Position numbers and translations under genes: made by a program | Assembly: GCA_017437045.1 (NCBI GenBank) | Contig: JAFSBY010000044.1 | Coordinates: 62,001 to 126,000 of the forward strand | DNA from: Alistipes sp. | GTDB lineage: Bacteria > Bacteroidota > Bacteroidia > Bacteroidales > Rikenellaceae | DNA length: 64,000 nucleotides | Direction of reading: 5' to 3' | Notes under the pieces: generated by a model | What the model saw: only the letters and a program-made list of their open reading frames with translations | Database searches by the model: none | What the model was told of the DNA's origin: nothing | In this document: piece by piece, positions 18,086 to 26,225 of the stretch | How positions within the stretch are numbered: the first letter of the stretch is position 1 | Layout of the letters: every line of letters begins with the position of its first letter

Positions 18086-19876
18086 ATGAAACGACTCACA
18101 TTATTGCTGGGTGCACTCATCACCCCGCTGCTGCTCACAGCCGGAACGATCTATCTGTCGCCGACGGGCGACGATCGCGCCGACGGCTCAAAGTCAAACC
18201 CGCTGCGCACCCCGCATGCTGCGCTGAAGATGGCCCGCGAGTGGCGTCGCACGAACGATCCTCGCACGCAAGGGGGCATCCAAATCTGCTTCGAGGCGGG
18301 GCGTTACCACCTCGATCGGCCAATCTACATCCGCCCCGAGGATAGCGGCACGGCCGACTCCCCCACCACCCTGCAACCGGCCGAAGGGGCTGCAGGCAAG
18401 GTCTTTCTTGTAGGTAGCCAACCCCTCACCACGTGGGTCAAGAAGGGCAGCGAGTGGATCACCGAGGCTCCCCGCATCCACGGCCGTCCGCTCTACATTC
18501 GCCAACTTTGGGGCTTTGGCGGCAAGCTACACCGCGCCAACCAATTCGGTCCCGCCAAGATGGAGCGCATGATCGCCTTTGACAAGACCAACCGCACGAT
18601 CACCATTCCCCGCCCCACGATCGAGGGGTTGGAGCAGGCCGAGGGGTTGGAGATGATGGTCCACCAGCGTTGGGCTACGGCCATTCTGCGCATCAAGGAG
18701 CTTCGATACGAGGGTGATCGGGCCGTTGTCTCGTTCTTGGAGCCGGAGAGCTATTTGGAGTTTGAGCACCCCTGGCCGCAGCCGGTAATCGGTGAGGCAA
18801 AGGGTAATTCCTCCTTCATGCTCCTCAATGCCCACCAGATGCTCGACGAGGCGTTTGAGTGGTGGCAGGATCCCGCCTCGGGGCGTATCCACCTCTATTT
18901 GACCGACCCGTCGCTCGACCCCAACACGCAGACTTATATTCCGCAGTTGGAGCGACTGATGACCATCGAAGGTGCTCCGCAGCAGGCGGTCGAACACCTG
19001 GCGTTCGTGGGGATCACCTTTGCCGATACGGCGTGGAATCGACCTTCGGAGCAGGGACACGTTACCCTGCAAGGCGGCTTTGCCTTTATCGACGGCTACA
19101 AGCTCCATGAAAAGGAGGGCTTTGCCTGGGACCCCAATCTGGAGAATCAAGCGTGGGTAGAGCGACCCGATGCGGCCATCTCGGTGCGTAACGCCCGCCA
19201 TATTCGCTTCGAGCAGTGCAGCTTCATCGCTATGGGTGCCACGGCCTTGGATCTGGCCGCAAACGTCCACCACAGCACGATCCAAGGGTGTCTGTTCCGC
19301 AACATCGGCGGCACGGCCATCTTGGCAGGATCGTTTGGCGAAGGGGCGACCGAGGTTCACATTCCCTATGGGCAGATTGGCAGCCGCGAGGGCTTCTGCT
19401 CCTACCTCACGATTGCCAACAACACGATCCACGAAGCGACCCGCGAGGATTGGGGTGCCGTAGCGATTGGTTGCGGCTACGTCCACCACACGGAGATCGT
19501 CGGGAACACGGTGGCCGGTGTCAATTATTCGGGCATTGCCGTAGGCTGGGGTTGGACGAAGCACAAGACCGGCATGGAGCACAACCGCATTGCCGGCAAC
19601 ACGGTACGCGACTACGCCTGCCAGCTCTATGATGCTGGTGGCATCTATACGCTCTCGAATCAGCCCCATTCGGTGATCGAAAACAACACGATCTATGCCC
19701 CGACGAAGGCCCCCTATGCGACCAACGATCGCGGCTTCTGCATCTACCTCGATGCGGCGACCGACGGCTACACGATCCGCAACAATTGGTGTGAGATTCC
19801 CGATTCGTTCGGATTCAACAACCCGGGTCCCAAGGTGCGTTTCGAGGGGCGGAATGGCCCGGAGGTGCAACGATAA
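18086..19876 (+). CDS. secreted right-handed parallel beta-helix protein, candidate glycan-active enzyme
   Basis: A 596-residue exported protein. The signal peptide MKRLTLLLGALITPLLLTAG is followed by the start motif IYLSPTGDDRADGSKSNP, typical of Bacteroidetes beta-helix glycoside hydrolases and lyases. A jelly-roll-like insert follows (about 100-300), then helix rungs with repeated turns such as ARHIRFEQCSFIAMGATA, HHSTIQGCLFRNIGGTAI and YTIRNNWCEIPDSFG. It probably cleaves a polysaccharide in the periplasm or at the surface. GH141 or a polysaccharide lyase family would fit the fold, but I cannot tell which. Monocistronic: its own promoter (18029-18060) and terminator (19899-19939). Confidence 0.78.
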   Translation: MKRLTLLLGALITPLLLTAGTIYLSPTGDDRADGSKSNPLRTPHAALKMAREWRRTNDPRTQGGIQICFEAGRYHLDRPIYIRPEDSGTADSPTTLQPAEGAAGKVFLVGSQPLTTWVKKGSEWITEAPRIHGRPLYIRQLWGFGGKLHRANQFGPAKMERMIAFDKTNRTITIPRPTIEGLEQAEGLEMMVHQRWATAILRIKELRYEGDRAVVSFLEPESYLEFEHPWPQPVIGEAKGNSSFMLLNAHQMLDEAFEWWQDPASGRIHLYLTDPSLDPNTQTYIPQLERLMTIEGAPQQAVEHLAFVGITFADTAWNRPSEQGHVTLQGGFAFIDGYKLHEKEGFAWDPNLENQAWVERPDAAISVRNARHIRFEQCSFIAMGATALDLAANVHHSTIQGCLFRNIGGTAILAGSFGEGATEVHIPYGQIGSREGFCSYLTIANNTIHEATREDWGAVAIGCGYVHHTEIVGNTVAGVNYSGIAVGWGWTKHKTGMEHNRIAGNTVRDYACQLYDAGGIYTLSNQPHSVIENNTIYAPTKAPYATNDRGFCIYLDAATDGYTIRNNWCEIPDSFGFNNPGPKVRFEGRNGPEVQR

Positions 19877-19898
19877 GCGCCATCCGCTATCCACCAAT

Positions 19899-19939
19899 CC
19901 AAAGGGGCTGTCCAACCGAATGTTGGACAGCCCCTTTGG
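19899..19939. terminator. bidirectional intrinsic terminator
   Basis: A perfect 18-bp stem CCAAAGGGGCTGTCCAAC with its complement around cgaat, between two convergent genes. It is a member of the GGGGCTGTC family. Confidence 0.9.
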
Positions 19940-19958
19940 TTGAGGAATGATAGAACGA

Positions 19959-22853
19959 CTAATAGGTCGTGTGCTGGAACGGACAATCCTTCAACTCGGG
20001 ATAACCCGTACCCGAAGGCAGATGCCAATACGTCGTACCCAACGTACTGAAAGCATCAGCCGGCTGGCTCTTATACTCGACAACATTGCGAACACGATAG
20101 CTCTCATAGAGCGCCGCATCGTACTTCACCCCTCCTTCCCAAGGGTGATAACCGTAATCCGATAGTTGATCTTTCGGCAGACAACTACAAAACTCGATAT
20201 GACCATACCAATCGAGCTGCCCCGCAATACCACCTGTACCCCAATCTTCATCTTGTTTTGAGGTAATCCGCCCTTTATTCAGACAGCCTAATATAGCTGC
20301 ATCGGGATGGTATGCGTTGTCACCCTCCTCGGCATAACCGATAATACCACCCAAATGACACTCAGCGTTTGTATTGGAGATATTACCCGTATTGATACAA
20401 TTGCGAATCTTGAAGTTGTAAGAATCTTCCGTGCCACCCGGGTCGTTGCCCATCCAGCCGGCAATACCACCACCACCGTGCGCCCGCAATTTTCCCTGAA
20501 TCTCACCGTGGTTAGCACACCCATGCACCTCCGAGCCGGCCGCTTCGCTAATGCCTACAATACCGCCAAAGCCACTATCCGAGCTCGACAAATTACCCGA
20601 CTCGCAGACGATCTTTCCAAAGTTGGCGCAATGGATCACAATCGTCTGGAACGAATCATGATCAATGTGCATCAAGCCAACATTGCCTCCCACTACATCG
20701 GTACCCGTCACCGCACCGACATTGACACAAAGATCAACCAGCGGGAAGGCACTCCCCGAACGATAGGCACCACCGACGAGACCTCCGGTGTAGTACGCCC
20801 CATCGACTGTCGTATAGTTGATCGACTCTTTGACGGTGCCACCTTCGAGACGACCGACCAATCCTCCTGTAAAATCTCCCTCGCCATACACAATACCCCC
20901 GGCAGCACACTGGCTGATCGTATTGCCGGAGTCTTGATAACCGACAAGACCACCCACATAGTTGGATCCGGTGACCGTACAGCGTGCGTGCGTGTAGGAA
21001 ACCCTCGAACCTGAATCGGAGAGGTGCCCCACCAGACCTCCGACATACTCAGTACCCGAAACATTCAACGAAAAGGTAGCCTCGTCATTCTCCTTGGGAA
21101 TGGTTGCATACGTACCGAAATCCACCTTATAATCACCGTAGAGGCTCACATACGAAGCCTTTCCATAGACACCACCACACGCGTAGGGAGCCTTCACAAG
21201 CATTGCAGGATTGAAGGTCATACGACCCAGCCAGACATCGCACACCTCGGCTAACCCGGCAAGACCTCCAGCATTTCGCTCGGAAGCAGCCACATCAATA
21301 CTCATATAGAGGGCCTTTTGATCGTTCTTGTTCACCAAAGTCCAGTGCATCGTCGATGTCGAGCCAACAAAGCCACCTACATTTTCACGTCCCGTGACAC
21401 TCGTAGCATTCAGATTCTCGGTGGTCACGGCACATGCCGCGATCACCATCCTCTTCGCATCGCTAGCGCCGAACATGCCACCCACGTGCATTCCGCCCGA
21501 CACGGCCGACGAAGCGGTTACATTCATCAAATAAAGGTGTTCCGCATCTCCAACGTATCCCGCAATACCGCCAACATAGTCACCCGATCCGCGCACCGTG
21601 CAGCACACCGACGAGTTTTCGATCGTCAGGTCCAGATCCGCGCTCGTGTGATTTACAAAATAGCCGACCAATCCACCCACATAATAGCCTCCGCCAATCA
21701 CAGTCATGGTGCTGCTTGTTGCATAACTCGTATGGATCAATTCAGCATGCTTGATGGTCAATTGTGTGTTCTTCACGTGACCAACTACACCACCCACATA
21801 CCTCGCTCCTTTGATCGAGAAGGAGTGATCTTGCGTAGTCACCTGATCGATTGTAATGGGGACACCAGCATAGATATAACCAAAGAGACCACCTACACAA
21901 TCCTGACAATCCTCGATAACGACAGCTACATCAATACCGGTAAATTCCGCCGAATCGAGTCGATAAAGCTGACCGATCAGGCCACCCACATTGTTGTTAC
22001 CGCTGATTACGCCCGAGACTTTACAATTCTTCACAATCACATCATCGTAGGCAATACCGGCTAACGCACCAACATTGTCGCCCGACGTATCAAATCGTTT
22101 CACGTTGATGGTCAGATTCTTCACCTCGGCATTATAGAGCAGCTCGGTAAACAAACCTATATTCGATCGTGTTCCGATATAGTACAATCCGGAAATCGAG
22201 TGGCCATCGCCATCATAGCTGCCGGCAAAAGGCTCGCCAATCCATCCCTCTTCATCAATAAGACCCTCGCGTGCTGCAATTTCAAAATCGCCCATCTGCT
22301 TGAAATGCGCGCCGTCACCATACCAAGAATCCTCGGCCAGATCATTGACAAAGAGTCTAAAATCAACGTTATCCTTAATCTGATAAGGATTGGAGGCCGA
22401 TCCATCGCCACCCGAATAGCTACTATAGATATGAGCCGGTTCCAGATAATGAATCTTCTTATCCTTCAGACGCACTCGGAAACGCAGCGGCAAGGCTTTA
22501 CCCTCTATATAGCAACGCACCTGATAATCGCCCGAAGCGAGCAAATGCGCCTTCGCATGCTCAATATCGAGCACCACTTTCGCACGCTGATCGACCGTCA
22601 ATTTTGCATCGAAGAGGTGCGCCTCGCGAGAGTCGCGCGACTTAAACTCGATCTGCACATCGCGCTCGGCCATACGCCCCCATGTCGGTGGCAGATAGAA
22701 GGTCGAACGGAGACCGCCTTGAATCTCCTCAACGGTCGATTCGGGGATCTCGGTCGGCCAGTCAAAGGTTGCATCATCCGAACAAGCCACCAAGCTCACA
22801 GCCGCCAGCAGCATCAGCCAACTCTTTTTCAACATCTTTTTCATACTACTCAT
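19959..22853 (-). CDS. surface lipoprotein with GLUG-type repeats (no hydrophobic insert)
   Basis: A 964-residue exported lipoprotein: signal peptide plus lipobox LLAAVSLVACSDD. An N-terminal beta domain (residues 25-140) is followed by a short linker (SSYSGGDGSASNPYQIKD), then many GLUG-like rungs of the form NVGGLIGQ, YVGGVVGHV, YVGGLVGYF, NVGGFVGST and FTGGLVGRL. Such repeats form elongated beta-helical stalks in surface proteins and adhesins. The C terminus (TYWHLPSGTGYPELKDCP) resembles the ends of related Bacteroidetes lipoproteins. Start 22853 is the first ATG; an alternative ATG lies 9 bases inside. It is 40 bases downstream of its paralogue and likely co-transcribed. Function unknown. 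Confidence 0.75.
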   Translation of the reverse strand: MSSMKKMLKKSWLMLLAAVSLVACSDDATFDWPTEIPESTVEEIQGGLRSTFYLPPTWGRMAERDVQIEFKSRDSREAHLFDAKLTVDQRAKVVLDIEHAKAHLLASGDYQVRCYIEGKALPLRFRVRLKDKKIHYLEPAHIYSSYSGGDGSASNPYQIKDNVDFRLFVNDLAEDSWYGDGAHFKQMGDFEIAAREGLIDEEGWIGEPFAGSYDGDGHSISGLYYIGTRSNIGLFTELLYNAEVKNLTINVKRFDTSGDNVGALAGIAYDDVIVKNCKVSGVISGNNNVGGLIGQLYRLDSAEFTGIDVAVVIEDCQDCVGGLFGYIYAGVPITIDQVTTQDHSFSIKGARYVGGVVGHVKNTQLTIKHAELIHTSYATSSTMTVIGGGYYVGGLVGYFVNHTSADLDLTIENSSVCCTVRGSGDYVGGIAGYVGDAEHLYLMNVTASSAVSGGMHVGGMFGASDAKRMVIAACAVTTENLNATSVTGRENVGGFVGSTSTMHWTLVNKNDQKALYMSIDVAASERNAGGLAGLAEVCDVWLGRMTFNPAMLVKAPYACGGVYGKASYVSLYGDYKVDFGTYATIPKENDEATFSLNVSGTEYVGGLVGHLSDSGSRVSYTHARCTVTGSNYVGGLVGYQDSGNTISQCAAGGIVYGEGDFTGGLVGRLEGGTVKESINYTTVDGAYYTGGLVGGAYRSGSAFPLVDLCVNVGAVTGTDVVGGNVGLMHIDHDSFQTIVIHCANFGKIVCESGNLSSSDSGFGGIVGISEAAGSEVHGCANHGEIQGKLRAHGGGGIAGWMGNDPGGTEDSYNFKIRNCINTGNISNTNAECHLGGIIGYAEEGDNAYHPDAAILGCLNKGRITSKQDEDWGTGGIAGQLDWYGHIEFCSCLPKDQLSDYGYHPWEGGVKYDAALYESYRVRNVVEYKSQPADAFSTLGTTYWHLPSGTGYPELKDCPFQHTTY

Positions 22854-22893
22854 ATTATCATCTATTATTATTCACACTCACAGCCTCCCCCTC

Positions 22894-25863
22894 TTATCGT
22901 GGCATATAGCGGGATACATAGGGAATCGGGAAGGGGGTATTCACATGCGGTGGAATGATCCACGCACTCTGCTCACCACTGATATCCCAACCGGAAAACT
23001 TCGCCGGATCACCCACCTCGGCAATGGTCAGCCCTACGGCCGAGCAGGTATCGAAGCCCTCCGGCAATGCGGCCGACTGATCCTCGCCCACACAGAAGTA
23101 GAGCCCCGACACGCTTTGATGATCGCCTCTCGAGGCTACAATATCGCCCCACGAATGGGTCGTAGCGATCGACAGCGAATTTTTGAGCGTCGTATGATCG
23201 TGCATATCGCCCACCAAATGGCCACCACTACCCGGGCCATCGCCAATATTGATGCAATCCTCAATTGCACCGTGATCGTGCAACATACCGACCAGACCAC
23301 CGGCATAACGATTCGGCACGCTGCAGATAACGGGCGCAGCATTGACATTCTCGGTCAGCAGCGAGAAGTTGTAGTCATTTGCCGTGGCCGTCTGGACAAT
23401 CGTATTGACACCTCCGATCACACCCGAGAAGAACCCTGCGGCACCTGCAATCACAGCCGGGGCTGCCGTACCGCCCGACCCCACCACAAGCGCCACACCT
23501 CCGGCAACAAACGCAACCGAGCTAAAGAAGATCGACACAGCCGATGCAATCTGATGATCGCGCGCTTTGTTCGCTTCAAATTCGATGGTCTCCGTGATAT
23601 ACTCCGCACGTTCCAGCTCGGTCATCTCATTGAAGTCCTTTTCATTATCCTCCGAAGCCAGGCAGAAATCAACCAGACTTTGCACATTGGTCGGATACTC
23701 AAACGAGAGCATATTGCTCGAGAAGTTGGTCATCGAAGGGGTGTACATCATCGTACGCATATAACGCTGGGTCTGTTTGACCTGCTGCATGCTCTCCTCG
23801 ATCTTTCGTTGTGTCTCCTCGGAGAGATCACCCAAATCCTCAAGTTCCCCTAAACGTCTATCGTCATATTGAAACATAAGCGTATCGTACAACATGCAAG
23901 CCGTTGAAGCGAGCCACGAGGTGACCGAAAAGCCGGTGATACCGGCCTTTACCGCCGCTGATACCGGCTTTGCAAAGGCCAATCCCGCACCGACAACACC
24001 GGCAAAAGCCAGCACAATCTCGATACTGGCCATCGTATATTTCGCCTCATCGGAGATACCGCTCTCCTCGGCATAATCACCACACTCGGCAATCAAACCA
24101 GCCAACGGATCCTCCGAGGCACCCTGAATCGTACCAAAATTGCTGCAATAATTCATCAGCATATCACGCCCGGCATGGCCGATCATACCGGCACCATGGC
24201 CATTTTTCACCTGGATCTGACCATAATTCTGGTTGATCGTCAGACGACCCATCAGTGCCACACCCGCCATACCTGCCGCGTGCGAATCAGCGACCACAAG
24301 GGCCGAATTGACATTATTCTGCATCAAGGCAACCTGCGCATAGCCGACGATACCTCCGGCATACGAGCCTGAAGCGGTGACCTGTCCGGCATTGTAACAC
24401 CCCGAACTACCCAGCTGCGCCTCACCACACAGACCGCCTACGCACGACTCACCGCCCACGGCACCCGTATTACCACAATAGAGCATCGTGACATCCTGGC
24501 AGATATAATCCTCGCCTTCGAGGCCTCCCATCACGCGCGAACTGCCCAACACACCGCCTACACCCGTACGACCCTGGATCGTTCCATGGTTGATCGAGGT
24601 CACGATATAGGCCGCGCGAGCTCCTCCGACCAAACCGCCGGCTCCCACATAGGGATAGCCCTGCTGCTCGGCTCCTTGGACATACTTCACGGCACCTGTA
24701 ACCGATCCGAAGTTCTGGCAGTTGGCCATATTGAGCGAGTCGCAAGCACCGATCACACCTCCGGCACTACCCCAATCCGAGGTCACATCGCTACTATTCT
24801 CACACATACCCACCATCAATGCCGAGGTGTTGGCGGCCATACCGATCACACCGCCGGCACTCATCCCTGCATAGACCGTATTATCGAGCGATTGACAATC
24901 ATGCACATTGACGATCGTGTATTGATCGACTGCACCCAGCAATCCGCCAACACCGACGCCGCCCTCTTTACCGCGGATCGACGACTCCTGCACCGAGCAA
25001 TTCTCAATCACGGTCATGCTTCGCTCGCCGCCATCCGAAACCACAGCTCCGGCAATACCACCCACTGCAAAGTCGCCCGTAAAGACGCAATTCGTCAGGT
25101 GTACATTTTTAATATAGGCCCCAAGCACATAACCAAACAGACCGACACCACTCACCGCCTCGCGTTTCACCTCCAAGCGATCAATCGTGTGGCCACCGCC
25201 ATCATAGACCGAGCGGAAGGGTTGCGTATGCTGAAAACCGATCGGAATCCAACCATACGTACGGCTCACCAACGATAAAATGCGACCATCCAAATCGGCC
25301 GTCTGCAAGAAATGCACATTTCTCCAATCCTCATCAATGCGCGCTTCGCCCACCTCCACACAGAGCTTCACCAAATGCTCCTCGCTCGAGATGCGATAGG
25401 GATTCTCGGCCGTTCCCGAGCCATAGAGGCCCCACTCGGCATGCCACTTGTCGCGCAACGTCAGTTTTCCCTCGGCAATCGACACACGGCAACCGACGCC
25501 GTAGTGACCCTTTGTCACCCCATCAACCACCTCGCCGGCCGGCAAATCGTACTCCAGGTAGAGCAACTCATAATCGCCATCTATCAGACCGTGATCGAGT
25601 TGCAGCTGCGTATATTGATTACCCGGGCGCTGATAACGCCCCGCACGACGGATCACCTCCCCCTTGGGCGTAGCAATATAAAGCGTAAAGCGACTGCCCG
25701 TAAAGGCGTCACAACCCTCTTGAAGAACAAGCTGCTGAAAATCGCCAACGAAAGCATCAACGGGTCGTACAGAGGGTCCCACCTCGTCCAGATGATCCTC
25801 ACTACACGCCGTCGAGAAGAGCGCAAACAAGAGCGCCCAAATCAGGAAATAGAACTTTTTCAT
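22894..25863 (-). CDS. surface lipoprotein with GLUG-type repeats and a hydrophobic insert
   Basis: A 989-residue lipoprotein (lipobox ALFSTACSED). Residues 20-150 form a domain paralogous to that of the neighbour, followed by GLUG-like rungs to about 590 (VGVGGLLGAV, SAGGVIGA, GVGGVLGS, YAGGIVGYA). Residues about 600-845 break the pattern: two Ala/Gly/Val-rich hydrophobic stretches (613-660 and 772-826) flank a charged helical section (660-770), after which a last rung (YAGGLVGML) and the C-terminal domain resume. Hydrophobic helices inside an exported lipoprotein are odd and recall membrane-inserting domains. First gene of the pair, with a good promoter at 25919-25949. Confidence 0.72.
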   Translation of the reverse strand: MKKFYFLIWALLFALFSTACSEDHLDEVGPSVRPVDAFVGDFQQLVLQEGCDAFTGSRFTLYIATPKGEVIRRAGRYQRPGNQYTQLQLDHGLIDGDYELLYLEYDLPAGEVVDGVTKGHYGVGCRVSIAEGKLTLRDKWHAEWGLYGSGTAENPYRISSEEHLVKLCVEVGEARIDEDWRNVHFLQTADLDGRILSLVSRTYGWIPIGFQHTQPFRSVYDGGGHTIDRLEVKREAVSGVGLFGYVLGAYIKNVHLTNCVFTGDFAVGGIAGAVVSDGGERSMTVIENCSVQESSIRGKEGGVGVGGLLGAVDQYTIVNVHDCQSLDNTVYAGMSAGGVIGMAANTSALMVGMCENSSDVTSDWGSAGGVIGACDSLNMANCQNFGSVTGAVKYVQGAEQQGYPYVGAGGLVGGARAAYIVTSINHGTIQGRTGVGGVLGSSRVMGGLEGEDYICQDVTMLYCGNTGAVGGESCVGGLCGEAQLGSSGCYNAGQVTASGSYAGGIVGYAQVALMQNNVNSALVVADSHAAGMAGVALMGRLTINQNYGQIQVKNGHGAGMIGHAGRDMLMNYCSNFGTIQGASEDPLAGLIAECGDYAEESGISDEAKYTMASIEIVLAFAGVVGAGLAFAKPVSAAVKAGITGFSVTSWLASTACMLYDTLMFQYDDRRLGELEDLGDLSEETQRKIEESMQQVKQTQRYMRTMMYTPSMTNFSSNMLSFEYPTNVQSLVDFCLASEDNEKDFNEMTELERAEYITETIEFEANKARDHQIASAVSIFFSSVAFVAGGVALVVGSGGTAAPAVIAGAAGFFSGVIGGVNTIVQTATANDYNFSLLTENVNAAPVICSVPNRYAGGLVGMLHDHGAIEDCINIGDGPGSGGHLVGDMHDHTTLKNSLSIATTHSWGDIVASRGDHQSVSGLYFCVGEDQSAALPEGFDTCSAVGLTIAEVGDPAKFSGWDISGEQSAWIIPPHVNTPFPIPYVSRYMPR

Positions 25864-25918
25864 GCAGTTAATAGATAATTCTATAAAACAAATGGAATTT
25901 TTCTGCTTTTTACAACAT

Positions 25919-25949
25919 CAAAAATACAACAAAAATATTTTTTAAGCAA
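25919..25949 (-). promoter_or_regulatory. Bacteroidetes-type promoter for the GLUG lipoprotein pair
   Basis: On the minus strand TTG (25947-25949), a 20-base spacer and TATTTTTG (25919-25926). A second TATTTTTG at 25930-25937 is less well spaced. Confidence 0.65.
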
Positions 25950-26142
25950 GAAAAATTATAAAAAAATCAAAAAAAACTTAAAAACATTCGCTTCCCGTAC
26001 CACGTCGTCCCAAGCAACAACTCGCGCCTCCACCCTCTCCCCACACCATGCCAATCGGCCACCGGCCCACCCAACAAACCCCTCCAAGCAAAAAATAAAA
26101 AGGAAAGAGGCAGAAACAACAATGAATTCGGTTTCGTCCATC

Positions 26143-26173
26143 TTGCGAGTTGCCAAAATTATGCTTATCTTTG
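26143..26173 (+). promoter_or_regulatory. Bacteroidetes-type promoter for the GH31 operon
   Basis: TTG at 26143-26145, a 20-base spacer and TATCTTTG at 26166-26173. Predicted leader of about 45 bases before the GTG start at 26226. Confidence 0.7.
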
Positions 26174-26225
26174 AAAATTGATAGCTATACCTTGAATTTA
26201 TAGAAATTAAATAGAAACACGACCC

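Larger units (their letters stand above)
25864..26225. other. AT-rich divergent intergenic region
   Basis: The 362 bases contain A/T runs and two promoters firing outward (25919-25949 minus, 26143-26173 plus). No supported gene: a short open frame across it overlaps both promoters. Confidence 0.7.

Noticed and set aside
22894-25863. Frameshift or gene fusion creating the hydrophobic section
   Set aside because: The reading frame is continuous and the GLUG pattern resumes after the insert, so it is a true insert and not a broken gene.
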